Source: Calvatia gigantea (lineage: Eukaryota; Basidiomycota; Agaricomycetes; Agaricales; Lycoperdaceae). Taken from it: DNA of 64,000 bases. The DNA lies in assembly GCA_025093985.1 (NCBI GenBank), contig JACAAK010000007.1:1736001-1800000 (forward strand). The letters are read 5' to 3'. Below, piece by piece: positions 21,401 to 33,636 of this stretch. Every line of letters begins with the position of its first letter. The stretch's first letter is position 1. The notes beneath the pieces were generated by a model, which was not told the DNA's origin, made no database searches, and worked only from the letters and a program-made list of their open reading frames with translations. A program made the position numbers and the translations under genes.

Positions 21401-24400
21401 TTCTTCAGGTTTACTGAGGTTATGAAAATCCGAGAGGCGAGGGTTACTATAATCCTTGCCTGAATATCATATTAAGAACTGGTAACCTCCCATCACGAAC
21501 TACACGCTTACCGGGCCAAATTGCTGGTCGATCAGTACCATCAACATCATCAACTAGTGCATGTTGTGCCGTATCCCACCTGCGAAGTTTAGTCTTTTGC
21601 GACCAAAAACAATTACGGGATTCACCGTCCAAAACACAGGTCAATTCCGCCCATGAATGCAATCGCTTGGTCAATAACACATATTTTTTCATGCTAGCCA
21701 ATGCGCAGTTAGTAAGTCCAGAGACACTCTCAAGAATATTGCATACATGGGCCCAATAAAAGGTTCCTGTTTGGAAATGTGACGGTGATCTCTGGACCAT
21801 GATGTTGGGATGTAATCCCATCAGTCGTTGTTTGGCATAACTGGAAGGTTTTTTACTTCAATCATTCTGTATATCAGTACAAAGAGGTACTGACTTGCTG
21901 TCCGTTGGGGTTGTACGGTTGGAGACCTCCTGGCTGTCGAAATGCTGAGTAAACCGAGAAAGACAAAATGCGACCGTCATACTAGAGTATAACATATATC
22001 TTGACGCCCTCCTTTGCCTTCCTCTCGAGTAGATGGTCGAGACGGTATCTCTCTTTGTTAGGCCGCCGCATGAGCAATTCTATGGATGGTGAATATTCAA
22101 GCATCATAATAAACGATGGTCGGCTCACCAGGAGATAGCCACCAGTCATGGATGTAGACCACTTCCCGAGCGAGGAGAATGGCGCGAGAAAGGTTCCAAA
22201 AATAGTCACGCTAGTTCAATATCAGCATCGTTCTTACCAAGTACGACGGGAGCTTACGCCATCAACAAGCCACTGTGCCGCAACATTCAACCGGATTGGA
22301 GCGAAGCTATCAAATCTGTTCCGACCAGTGTAGGGGCTGGAAGATGCGCTTTTCTCGAGGGCGGTGATCCACTGCAGCATTTGACGCTGTAAAGGCCGAG
22401 TCACGGGTCAGCAACAGGTAACAAATAGACACGACAACACCTCGTACTTCACTCCGGGCAAAAAGCTTGAGCCTCGTTTGAGAATTGATAATGTAGAATG
22501 TATGCTTCGAGACATCGCCCTCAAGCTTCTTCTTTTTCTTCGCCCCCCCACCAGTCCGTTGACCGTCAGCACCTTGGCTTTCTTGTTTCTTGGCTCCAGT
22601 CATTGGATCGATGTTAGTAGATGGATCGAGCATCGGAGCCTGTGGGCGAGGAGGAAGGGAGATAGAGCTCAAGGAATCAGAATCGTCGTTGTCATCCTCT
22701 TGGTCCTTATGCTCCCGGGATCGTGCGTCCTCGCTTTCCCGACGATTGCGATCCGAACCCAGGTGGAAAAGCCTGGAAACACGCGATTTGATTGATCCCA
22801 AGACCGAATGTCCGTCATTATCATGCCGATGGTCGTATGGTTGCAGATGTTGCTGTTGAGCCATAAAATCCTCTGCCGGTTTCTCTGGAGATGGGAAGGG
22901 GTGTTCTATCATCGCAAGTTCGTTGTGAAGAATGTTATTGAGGCCCTGGCGGTAATATCTCTTCGGACGCTCGATCTTGAAATCGGGATCGAAAAGAAAA
23001 ACATCCCATATATCGGACTATTCCCTGTTAATAATCGAGATATGAGAGGAAAATGAACACCAACTTCGCCTGGCTCATCTACAACCACCAGATAACTCTC
23101 CCTGACAGCAGCCCACCGAGATTCCCTCTTCGCCTGCCAACCTAGGCCCTTCCTACCGAAGCCTCCACCGCCGTTATTGATCGCATGTGTTTTCAAATAG
23201 CCCCCTTTATATTGAACTCCTCCTGATTGCGCAAGGGCGATCGAAAGGGTACTAACCTCGAGAAAACCTGCGAGCCTATTGGACGATGGATGAAACATCT
23301 GTTTGACAGTGAGCAGAGTGTCCAACCCCAAGACGTTGTTTAGTTTACCACAGCGCGAATGAGTTTTATAAGATAATTCTCCAAAGCTTCTCGTTGGAGT
23401 CGGGCAAAAGAAGCCTGATCGATGCGTGCATCCTCCTTTTTCAGAAACTTTAGGTAGGGAATACCTTTGCAGGGTGGTCAATAATCGTTTGGAAAGCGAC
23501 AGGCAGACTCACTAGTCAAGGGAAATTCGGGCAGTTCGTCTCCGAGACGATTATACACGTTCGATAGAGCGTAGTGGGTATGCAAAGAAAAAAAGTCGCG
23601 AAGCTGGCGATATATAACCCATCTTCCAGCACCATTGGCATATTCGCATTCAATACGGAATGCCGTCCTCTTTTCTTCGGTAGGATGATAGCTATCGCTA
23701 ATCCGAATCTTCAGCCTATGAAACAGGAGAGGGACCCTCCTGCGTCCTTTCTCGTCCCGCTCGAACCAGAGGCGGAGCATAAGAGTGGAGAGCCCACCAG
23801 TGATAAGCTCATCTGTAATGTTCACAGTTGGGGAGGCAGTTATGACAGACGAGCCAGCTAAGTTGGTGTTATCTTGGTCATGCGTGAGGTTCGGAAGGTT
23901 GGGAAGCAGTGACCGCAATTTTGCCCATCTGGCTTTGCCAACCCTGTTTTCGGAATGGGCATGAGGTAAAGAGAGTGCACGACGCAAACCCTTACGAGGT
24001 TGCGGATCGGATGAATTGGGACGGCGTTCAGCATCTGTAAGTCGCCTCAGAGGAGGGCCGAACTTCGGACTTAGAAGTTGAGATCCTTCCTCGGGTCTGC
24101 CGCTGGCCTTTGTATCCATCACGTCCTCTCTGCCCTCTTTCATATTCCCCGGTTCTGGAGATACCCACGGGATGGCACTCTGGGGATGCTCCTCCTTTGG
24201 TGATTCCTGAAACCATCGAGGGGGCTTTATAGCCCAACCGTCATCGGCACTACGATTCTCCTTTCGTTTTCCTTTGCGATCTGGAAGAGCTCGATCACGT
24301 GAAGGAAGTGATTCTAAAGCGCCACGGAACTCTGTATTGGTGCGCGAAAAGGAGTTACCGGAGTTGTCAATAGAAAAGCTGGAGTGGAGGTCACCAGGTT

Positions 24401-24788
24401 CGAGTTGGTGGCCACTATTATGTCTGGATGGTGAATTCGAGAATGAATAGGAATATGCAAATGATAAAGAACGTGGAGGGCCGGTTCTGGCGGAAGGCGT
24501 GTTGGGGGGAGATCTGTAATGGGAGAGCCTATTCTGGGAGCTTTGGCCCTGGCTGTCGTGCAACTGTGTGTCGAGATGGATGTGGGCGGTCGCACCACCA
24601 ACAGAAAGGTGCTCCGAAGACGTAGGACCACAGGTGGTCAGATGTACCTCATCATGCTTACCACGACCATGCACTGCACTTACGCTCCCGAATTCAGGTG
24701 AGCTGGCACTGGCTTCAGCATTACTCGGGACTGGCTGATGACTGGAATTGTGTGCAACTATGTGATGCACTACCCCCGCCAGCGACAT
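18482..24788 (-). CDS. Phospholipase D (PX-PH type, Spo14/PLD1 family)
   Basis: Phospholipase D hydrolyses phosphatidylcholine to phosphatidic acid and choline, acting in vesicle traffic and sporulation. The N-terminus (from [11 protein letters not shown], 24788) is a long Ser-rich, basic region. A PX domain follows ([16 protein letters not shown] ... [11 protein letters not shown], about 23530-23820), then a PH-like region near 22950-23120. The membrane-binding [13 protein letters not shown] lies near 22140. The first HKD motif, [13 protein letters not shown], begins after an intron at about 21690; the second, [22 protein letters not shown], is at about 20200-20280. Both His-Lys-Asp sets are intact, so the enzyme should be active. 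A Pro/Glu-rich insert and the family C-terminus, [16 protein letters not shown] and FNADRLLPLP, end at 18482. It has many introns; not every boundary was traced. Confidence 0.93.
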
Positions 24789-24924
24789 GGCCGACGAAGG
24801 AACTTGTAGAGGAAGGCAGGTGGAAGTAGAGTAGAGGCAGTGTGAATAGGTTGAGTTTGTACTTGCAAGTTATAGTTTTGATCCCTTCATGACGTCACAG
24901 GTACGTACAGCTTTACTTACAGAC

Positions 24925-26593
24925 TTAACTCTTCCGCACCGTCGAAACTCGTTGAGCAGCACTCTGACCTGCCTTGCGACCGAAGACAGCTCCTGCAGTC
25001 AACCCACTTCCACCAGGATAGTTTCCGTAAAATAGCCCTCCGACCATCTCCCCAGTACAATACAACCCTTCGATCACACCGCCTTCTTCATTTACCACAC
25101 CGGCCGTGGCAGGATCAATCACAAGACCACCAAACGTAAAGGTTATCCCGCACGACACCTTGACAGCCATGAACGGCGGCTGGTCAATGGTAAGTGCCCA
25201 GTTTGATTTAGAAAGAGGTAGGCCTAGCGTCCCTTTGCCGTCTTTAACCGCCGGATCCCAGCTGACGCCAGGATTCTTTGCAGAGTATGCCTCGACACCT
25301 TCATTGAACTTCTGAATTATCTCTACCAGGTGGCCTTGCACAGAAGACTCGAGTCCTTTCCCGCAGAGAACGCCCGCGAGTTCGTCCAGGGATTCAGCCA
25401 TGATCTTTTCAACCACTCCATCTCCGTACTCCTCTTGCCTCAGTTTATTGATTACCTTCGAGTCCCAAATCTGAAATGCGAATCCTTGTGGTTGCCCCAA
25501 TATTGCACGCCCGAACTTGGCATAAGTATAGTTCCTGAAATCTTCCCCTTCGTCCACAAACCGGTCGCCTCGAGAGTTCACCATGATGCCAAGTGGATAT
25601 CCTGATTTCGTGTATTGATTTGTGAGCTCGCTGCTCCCCCTTGTCGGCAGAGGCATTGGCATCCCAACACGTGCTGTGACAACCACCCCAGTCTCCCGTC
25701 ATTTTAGCCCCAACCCGCTTCGCGAGCTCGAACCCATCTCCTGTATTATATGGCGTTCCCCGAACCTAGTGATGACCTGAGCGACGAAGTTTGGCTTGGA
25801 ACCAAGGATTTACGCACCCGGGCCATTCCCCACCCTTTCCCCAGGTATTTTTCCCTCAACTCGCGATTCGCCTCGAAGCCCCCAGCAGCGAGAACGAACA
25901 CAAGGGCTCGTTAATACGACCTTCCACGGTCTGGCCGTCACTGCCAAGTTTTTGGACCTTCAGACCTTCTACCCCACCACTCCCCATGGCCAAGTCCACA
26001 GCCTTCGCGTTAAACATCCTTTCAATACCAATCTTCGCCAAGGCTTCGGAATGTGCTTGAATCAACCCTTTCCCCCCCTCCCTCACACTCAAGGCCATCC
26101 CACCCCAAAACACCTGACGGCCACCAACTTCATATGCCTGCCGGTCAAACGACATGGTGAAGTCCACTCCGATATCATCTTTGAGCCACTGGATAGCCCG
26201 TCTGGATTCGCCTACCACAGCACCGACGAGCTCCCTATTCGATTGCCCCCCAGAGAGCCTTTGTATGTCGGTAGTGAATTGTTCAGCGCTGTAGGGCTCT
26301 AGGTCGATCTGGGAGGCTTGAGAAGGCGTCACATTGGAAACTAGGCCAAGGATGTCTGCCAAACCGTTATGCACGGTGCGGTGTGCCCCAGCAGTGAAGT
26401 AACCGTTTCCTCCCGCCCACTCAGGTGGACATTGCATCAACGATCAAGACTACACAAACGGATTAAGATTTGTGATACATTAAACTTGTTTCGCAAGGTA
26501 CCTTTCTTGCAACCCTGACTGAACCGCAGAAAAGGCAGCACAGCTGCCTGCATGACCCGAGCCCACGACAATGCAGTCGTATTCGTTCGCCAT
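24925..26593 (-). pseudogene. Broken FAD-dependent oxidoreductase (fumarate reductase/ketosteroid dehydrogenase-like)
   Basis: The conceptual product resembles FAD-binding-2 flavoproteins (succinate dehydrogenase/fumarate reductase flavoprotein, tricarballylate and 3-ketosteroid dehydrogenase group). Visible features are the dinucleotide-binding VVGSGHAGSCAA after the ATG at 26593, GGNGYFTAGAHRT, GGFEANREL, SRGDRFVDEGEDFRNY and the C-terminal flavin contact YPGGSGL. The family-like frame cannot be kept through 26430-26445, 25900-25915, or a run of five C at 25636-25640; at each, the expected protein jumps to another frame by one base with no usable splice sites. Two ordinary introns (about 26445-26500 and 25722-25772) do splice cleanly. 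Neighbouring genes keep open frames, which argues for true decay instead of poor sequence, but assembly error remains possible. Confidence 0.72.
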
Positions 26594-27640
26594 GTATTAC
26601 CGTTTGGCTGGTGGTTCGTCTGTGACAAATAATCGGCTTACTATCTCACTCCCTCCAACCCCACATTTGTGGATAATGTTCACCAATCCCTGCCCTGCCA
26701 CTGGATATTTCAAACGCCTCCTGGTGAAGCATTTTCACACCGAGATCATGTGGTGTCGGCAATCTTCGTGATGACTCTATGAGTGGGTAGTTTAATGATA
26801 GTTGTTTAATGATTGTTCGCACCAGTAGGTACGGTAATTCAACCATGATGCATGAAAGTTTGCTCAGCTCGTGTAAAGGAATAATTTCCAAGACACCGAA
26901 CCATAGCCGTAGCTCATGGTTCCCGGTTAATTTATCAGACAAAGCATTTCGATAGTGCAACTACCGATCGCGAGTATCGAGTGACGCACTAAACACTCCT
27001 GCCTCTCCGAAGACTTTTTGAAGAGCTATTCGGGTTTTTTGGCCCTGCAAGAGAGCCGGAACTATAGAAATCGCTCCCCCTTTCCAATGTGAGGCTATGT
27101 AGGAAGGCTGTTGAAACCTGGTCCAGTAGGGATTGTTGGCGACGTGGCATCCGTCCCGAACGAAAAAGCAGGACCCAACGCGGTTCAGCCAACGCCGACG
27201 AACACAACCATCGAATTATGGACCTCTTCCACCTGTCCCTCCCAGCATCAACGAGTTTTATTACTTCCTGTGAGGTTGTTGCGTTCCGGTTAGGTTTCGA
27301 CGAGGAACGGTTCCACTGACTACCCGCTCACGTTCCCGAACCTTGGACAATAATCGTATCGTGTGTAAACTCACCGGGACGGTGGAGGTATTTAGGGCGT
27401 AGGAAGCACGATATTAATTCATTATCGCCACTATTCCTCTGCACCAATAACCTTCGAAACCGACGTTCCATGAGATTTCTGGTAAGTAAGTAGTTGAAAT
27501 GGAAGACGAAAGGCCCAATCAGCTGATGATATAAAAGTGCCGAACACAAATGTCTTTGATTGAGTGGCGCAGGGCAACTTCCCCGGACCCATAAGCGTCG
27601 CTCAAGCCATTCAACACATGATGGAGTTCTCGAATGGGTC
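26594..27640. other. Gap with no recognisable gene
   Basis: Only short overlapping open frames are present, none with a family resemblance or a convincing chain of splice sites. The segment holds the upstream side of the broken flavoprotein and the downstream side of the unrecognised gene at 27641-28503. I see no tRNA, terminal repeat or transposase-like frame. Confidence 0.5.
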
Positions 27641-28503
27641 TCATAAAGCAACAGTTCTAAACGCCGTTTTTTCTCCCCTATAAGAGGCATCCTGGGTGAT
27701 AGTACTTAGCTCCACTGTGGTCATCAAAGTGGGCAGGTCTGCAACTGATTTCCCAAAAGCTACTCGGTAAATACCCCCGAGATTGCACCGTCCCAGTATT
27801 CTGTCCAGATCCGGCCGTCTGCCTGTGGTCGTGATTGAGATGTATGGGCCGTTGGAGAGACTTGCGACCCCCTTGACGTGGCTTGTAGTTGCAAGTAAGG
27901 AATTGAAAGGTTTGTGATTGTCGTAGGCCCAACGACAAGAATAAAATCCCCCAAGTTTGGCCACGTATAGTGCACAACCGGAACCAGCACTGCCGGGGGT
28001 CACTGACGTGAATGCTTCGGAACCGGATATTGGCGCTCCTGTAAGTACGTCTCAAGAAAGGCGAAATCCGGGGTCTGGGGCTGTGATCAAATCAGTCAGT
28101 CCAGGTTAACATTATTGCCCACACCTGTGACTTTCTTGGCTTCAAGACTCTGGCGCGAAAACCCACCTAACCACACCGGCTCGCAGAGGGACGGTAATAT
28201 ACAGCTGGGTACGTCGTTGCATGTTAATTGTACGAGCACTTCGAGATTCAACCCGCTGAATGCATTATTCCTGTCGTCGTTTAACCAGGGTACGTAGGAA
28301 GTTGCCCCGAGATCTGTCACGAATATCCCTTGGATAAACCAATTACCCTCCGGCGCCACACGGTGATGCTGAATTCGTCTTTCCTTGGAGGTGATAGAAC
28401 CCATTTTTCTTGAGGTTTCGTCCAGAAACAGTAAGTCCGTCGTAAGCTCGTTCTGATCGAGGTAATCTCCGGGGTGAAAACCCCATAGGCAAGTGTCGGA
28501 CAT
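27641..28503 (-). CDS. Unrecognised two-exon protein
   Basis: Two open segments join in frame: an exon from 28503 to about 28105 and a second from about 28037 to 27641. The intron between them starts GTGTGGG and ends TTACAG, and adds no stop. The product would be about 265 residues, beginning MSDTCLWGFHPGDYL. The first part is mixed alpha/beta in character with VAPEGNWFIQGIFVTDLG; the second is rich in Gly, Ser and Thr, with SAGSGCALYVAKLGGFY and RCNLGGIYRVAFG. There is no clear signal peptide or membrane segment, and about seven Cys. An alternative start upstream at 28564 lies in a different frame. No family is recognised. It sits beside the broken flavoprotein in a gene-poor stretch, so it could be a real lineage-restricted gene, part of a longer one, or a remnant. 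Confidence 0.4.
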
Positions 28504-29091
28504 ATCTCATTTCAGCAGGCATCGGAAAATGTGCGGTAATTCCCTTCTCAAAAGTCGCCGGCATCTTTCAAACTTGATTGAAAGTATTCACCTGCCCATG
28601 TCTCTAGATTCCCAATTCAAAAAACCAGCTCTTCTATGATTTGCATCTATGTTGGTCGCCTTCTCTTCTTGAGTTGCTGTTACGCATTGTGAACCTTGAG
28701 ATTTTGAGGGTTCGGCCTCGGTGTTTGAGAATCCTTACAAGCCAGCGAAAAGGCTCAGTACTGCCGTAAAAATAAGTTAAGTTGGCGTGAGCAAACAGAC
28801 TGGCGTTAGGACCCCGAATGCTCACCTTGAGACTTGAAGTGGGGGTTTTGTTTTTTTCCTTGTGTTTATGTTTGGGTGGGTTAGTTTTCCAGGTTCTCAT
28901 GTGTGTGGTTCCCCCCGGACAGAAGGCCTCGGCACTATAGTCAGTGTCTGTATCATGTACCTATAACAACGGGGGAAAGGGGCTGGAAAGGCTAGGTAAC
29001 AAGGCAATTTTTGTATAACGATATGGATCGTCGGGAAAAACGTCAAGGTTGGCAATTGCTGGCATCGAATCCAAACATTCGTAAATCCTGC
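28504..29091. other. Intergenic stretch, nothing recognised
   Basis: This holds the 3' flank of the Aos1 gene and the presumed promoter of the unrecognised gene. Open frames here are short and unlike any family. No RNA gene or repeat was seen. Confidence 0.5.
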
Positions 29092-30450
29092 TCACTGCAT
29101 ACTAAGGCGACAAACGGTACCTCCTCCCGTATTTCCGTCAAAGACGAAGAAGTTTGCAACGGGAGGGTCCCGACCCCCTAAGGCTTTCAGAATATCTTGG
29201 CCGAGTACTCCTCCAATTATTGCACAAACTGGGTTGAACTCGTGCTTCGCATTGTTAGATAGCGATCTGGGGAGAAAATCCGGAGTCAGTGGAGCGTTCC
29301 TCACAGCCCTAAAAGAACGCAACTCGATAAGATCTACGGGCTCATCCCGTAACACTTGCTTGTTGACATCGGCCGTCGAAATCAAGGAGTTGGTGATGGA
29401 ATGGATTTCAGCGGCCGAGCCGGCGTCCCTTGGCAGTTCCTGGTACATGGCTTCATATTGCCAGAGTCCTGCCTATGGTCAACAATCACCACAACTGTAG
29501 GGATGACAATCTTACCCAAAAGCCCGAAGAATAGCGCAGGATTGACCTCTTTCGTTTGACGTCTGGTCAGGCCTGTCCATTTGAATCGTAGGGCATCTGC
29601 AAGTGGACAGTATGTTGCCTTCGTCTTAACATTCCGGGGAGCTTCTTTTGGCGCAGTACGATCTCTAGGAAAGCCAAAATGGTCAAGAGGATCTTCGAAC
29701 TACATCACAACCCGAGATACTTACGGGGTGAGATATTCATGTTCCAACAAATCACAAAATACGTAGCCGAAAAATCCATAAGAACCTCCTGCGTAAAAGG
29801 GCTTTCTGAAGCGCCGACATACTTCGTTGATGCGAATCTGCCATTAGTCCATGAGATGGTGCCTGCAAAACGAAAGAGATTGAGACGTACAAGACTATCC
29901 CTGTCATAATCGCTGACACAAACCAGATCAACCTTCTGGACCAAAGTCTCGAGAGCCACCCCTCCCAACACAGACGGATCGGTAACTGTTTCCACATCCA
30001 CGAGGGGGTTTAAGCTTTCGATTCTCGGTTTGGCGACCTCGAGCCTCTGAAAACAACCGAGAAATTACCATTAAATATCCGATTCCGAGGAGTATGCGCA
30101 GTGACTCTACCTTTCGCCCGACATCTTCATCTCTGAAAAAGAAGCCACACCCTAAATCTTCTTCAACGACATTTTCACAGTCAACAACGATCAATTTTCC
30201 GATGCCCGCGAGTACCATATTCTTAATGGCTTCCGTGGCGACACCACGTAGTCTCACAACTAGAATCACAGCATTTCTCATTCTATGTGTCGGATAGGTT
30301 ATACAAGTCAATGAAAGGGTGGCCATACTTATAAAATCACTACCTTTGCTGAGCCTCTATTCCCCATAGTCTCATTTGGCGATCGTAGCGTGTCGCTTCT
30401 TCCTCCGTTAGCACACTGCCCAAAGACTGTTGATTATCTGAGGTGTTCAT
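29092..30450 (-). CDS. SUMO-activating enzyme subunit 1 (Aos1/SAE1)
   Basis: Aos1 pairs with Uba2 to form the SUMO E1 that adenylates SUMO and passes it to Ubc9. The first exon starts at 30450 (MNTSDNQQ) and includes TRYDRQMRLWGIEAQQR, the hallmark of E1-type adenylation subunits. After an intron come LAGIGKLIVVDCE and VEEDLGCGFFF (the ATP/Mg region) and, across a further intron, GGSYGFFGYVFCDLLEHEY. The last exon has the family ending FNPVCAIIGGVLGQDILKALGG and FFVFDGNTG. As expected for Aos1, there is no catalytic Cys domain. The usual Gly-rich nucleotide loop is changed to VVRLRGVATEA, which I believe is common in basidiomycete Aos1 but could not verify. A SUMO protease gene lies about 27 kb away on the other strand. 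Confidence 0.9.
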
Positions 30451-30784
30451 CTTTCACGGTGGTACGCTTTGTGTGAGTATAGAATTGTTAGGGTCGTTTG
30501 AGGTTGCTAATAGACAAGCAGCGCGTAGCTTCCCCACAGACGCGTTTCCTCCGTAATTGATGGGATTCGGGAGATTCCGATCCACAAACAGCATGGTGCA
30601 GTTCATCATGCATTCCCGACTTCTGGCATTATGCTTAAGTTACTGTTGGCTACATGTGTCGAAGAGGCTCGAAATACAGAATATACAAAATACATATAAC
30701 TCTTTCATCAAGGGTATATGAAATCGTCAGTAAACATTAAGGAGGGAGAAGGTGCGCCGGACACCCGGATTTGCAAACGCTCAT
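30451..30784. other. Intergenic region upstream of Aos1
   Basis: This separates the Aos1 start from the stop of the Zn2Cys6 factor, both on the minus strand. It should contain the Aos1 promoter. AT-rich stretches near 30680-30725 (TACATATAACTC, GGGTATATG) are visible, but they sit closer to the 3' end of the neighbouring gene and no clear TATA box can be assigned. Confidence 0.4.
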
Positions 30785-33636
30785 TCATCCTACCATCGCC
30801 ATCCCATCACCACTTGATGTTCCGTCTCGATCATCATCAAGCCTAATACCAGGGGTTAGCAATTTGAGTCAGTCACAGCGCCTATTGACTTACAAGTAGT
30901 TCCGCTCAATTTCAGAGAGGATGCTAAGGAAGTCCCCTGCGCAGGCAAGTTAGCCAAGGACCAGAGTTTTCAGGGAAAGAATCCTACAGAGATAGGCATG
31001 CGCCCGCGCAGCCGAGGCGGGTGCGGTTTCCGCCTTGCGTACAGCATCAAGTAATGTCGAAGCGACAAACCGTACTTTGTGGACCAAGCTTGGCCCATTT
31101 GTGGCAATGGATTGGATGGGAATGCTACGAAATACGCTAAGCCATGCCGAGCGGTACCACGAGGGAAATCGACCCACCTGTGGAGAATGTTCAGGAGGTC
31201 GCTGGCAACCACTTCGCGATCCTCCGCAACCTGTTGCTCATTAAGACTCCCTTGTAGCGACATAACCAGCTCATCGCGATACTGTTCAATGACAAAACGG
31301 ACAAGTTGCTATGTGGTCATTTAGTATAAAAGGATATGATGAGTAGTGATTGCGCCCTTACCTGCGTAACATATAAATTTGCCTGCATCACAAGGAAAGG
31401 ATTCAGCGCATTGGCACGGGAGGCGTTGGGGTTGTCGAAGAAGTCCTTGACTTCGGCAAAGGTAGCTTGCCGGAAGCCAGCACCTCCGTACTCAGGTGGA
31501 ATATGAGCTTGGGAGTGAGCCGGCTTGAGTCGCAAGGGTTCTGGTGCATGGCTCAGAGCAGAGAGGATCCTGGAGTGGAGTGATTGCACTTCCTCCAATC
31601 TAGCGGTGGCGAATTGACCCTGAGGGGGAGATCGTTTATCTACCCGGATACGAACAAGGATTTCACCCAGCAGCGCAAAGATTCTAGAGATGTAGTTGAG
31701 ACCAGAGACAATTGCTGTCTTTCCGTGGGGCTGCGGCAAATAAGCGCTGGGGGTGATACTAATGAGCAGTGAGCACACCCTTAGTTGATAGATTCCGAAG
31801 AAGTGCAATGAACGATACGTACTATTCGTCATCAAGTTCTTTAGGGAAATGAACTGTGCAATCCTCGTCTCGCAGGCAGATTGGACGGCCAAGAAGAATT
31901 GACATAGATTTATCGGCTAAGGGAACAAGTCAGTCAAGCGAAAAAACGTAGTGGATTGCCTACCTCCAAATAGTAACCAGAAAGTGCGCCGCCGAACCTC
32001 GCATTCAATGGGATCCAGTCCCTCGTAAGAAGCTTCTTCGTGCATGCGCAGGGTAACAGCAATGTGCGCCGCTTCACCAAAGGCGGCATGCTGAGTAGCG
32101 TCATGTCCTTCACAGAAATGATATATACAATCACTGTTGGGTTAACCGTCAAAAATCGATGTTGGTGGCTAAAACGGCCTAACTTACAAGTAACGAATAA
32201 CCACATGCATAGAAGTTGGAGGATCATAAGAAGCGACCGAAATATGTCGACTTGCTTCGTAGCAAGTCTGATTACGGAGCATAAAACGTCAGATTTGTAT
32301 GCACCATTGAAAAGGCGGACGTACCTGGGCTAATTTCCGAACAACTGCGCGTTCCATGGGCAAGTATGACCTAGGAACTTGGACCAGCGTTGAAGCCACC
32401 GTCGACATCACCAACGCGAAGAAAAGGGGGTCGCGTTCTTCTCGACGTGCGTGAAGATCGGCCATGAAAGAAGGTTTGTGGATACATGGAGTCAGGGGAT
32501 AAACAAAGTCGAAAAATAGGGCGATGATAAGGGATATAGTATCTCTCGGTGCGATTTCTTCCAGCCGACGCGGTCTGTAATAATAAGACAAGGCCGGGAT
32601 AGCATTTTGTGGAGAAATTTGGGAAGGCTGGTGCTGCTTGTACGACCAATTATACAATGGATAATTGTTGAAGTGATCAGGTTGAGGATTGTAGGGGTGG
32701 GGCTCTTCCGCTTTCGGCGATGTGTGAGAGTTCAGTAAAGTATTGCCATTAGTAGTGGGTTCGTTCGTGCGGAGGCTGGGATATGGTGGAGTAACCTGGT
32801 TCTGAGTGTAATGGGGATGGTAGGAGTCCGCAGCAATGGGGTACCGCGAAGGAGGTAAGGGAACGGAAGCGGGCGGGAGCGGATTCAGTGACGGCTCAAG
32901 GTATCCTGGAGGGCTCTTAGATCCCAAAGATGGTGAAATTGCACTTTTGGGAGGGCTTGCCACACTCGATACAGGAGACGTCGCACTTTCTGGTTCATTC
33001 TGATTTTCAGGCTGATTCACTGCAGCAGCAGCAGCAGCCTCTTGAAGCCGTCGTAGATAACTTGAGGGAACAGGTCACGAAAAGTTTACCCACGTTAAAA
33101 ATTTTCAAACTTACAGGTTGGGAGGACCCCGTTTTTTCGGCTGGTAGTCGTACGTACATGGGATGCCAAGGGTGATGCAGTGTTTGCAAGACTGCTTAGG
33201 ATCATCAGGATTCTCCCTCGCACAACGGACTTTACGCGCTCTGCAAGCGTCGCAACCTGAAGGGAAAAAAAAAAAAAAAGAAAGAGGATTCATTAAAAGA
33301 TTAAGCAATGGAACCCGGAAATGAAACGAACTCTGTGATTGACGCCTAATGGAAAGCATGATAGATGGTTAGATTGTGTTGACAGGAAGGGAAAGAGTCA
33401 TAAGGTGGTTGCAACAACGCCAGAAGACCGACGAAGTGCGGGGTGAGGAAAGGGTGGGGAGTGCGGGGGTGAGGAGGACCAAGTGGACGTAGAAAGAGAG
33501 CACGGAGAAAAATCGGTGCAATAGGCACATACTTTCTCTTACTCTTGCTGTTTTCGGATTGTGATTCCTTGAGATGTCCATCGTCGGAAGGAGGCGTGGC
33601 TGAGCTACTCTCTTTCTTTGGACGAGTCGCAGGCAT
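30785..33636 (-). CDS. Zn2Cys6 fungal transcription factor
   Basis: This is a fungal-specific regulator with an N-terminal zinc cluster. Exon 1 starts at 33636 (MPATRPKKESSS) and splices, through a long intron carrying a 15-nt A/T run, to CDACRARKVRC, then C-KH-C and a last Cys six residues on, giving C-x2-C-x6-C-x11-C-x2-C-x6-C with all six ligands present. The basic linker KKRGPPNLYLRRLQE is formed across the next intron and precedes five consecutive Ala codons. A Pro/Ser-rich region follows, then the fungal transcription factor middle homology region (ISLIIALFFDFVYPLTPCIHKPSF). The last exon ends DRDGTSSGDGMAMVG at 30785. The intron-exon chain at the 3' end was traced by hand and stays open. 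Target genes cannot be told from the sequence; none of the neighbours forms an obvious regulon. Confidence 0.88.

Noticed and set aside
33260..33285. A-rich run near 33263-33276
   Set aside because: It is the pyrimidine tract of an intron in the minus-strand Zn2Cys6 gene, not a separate element.
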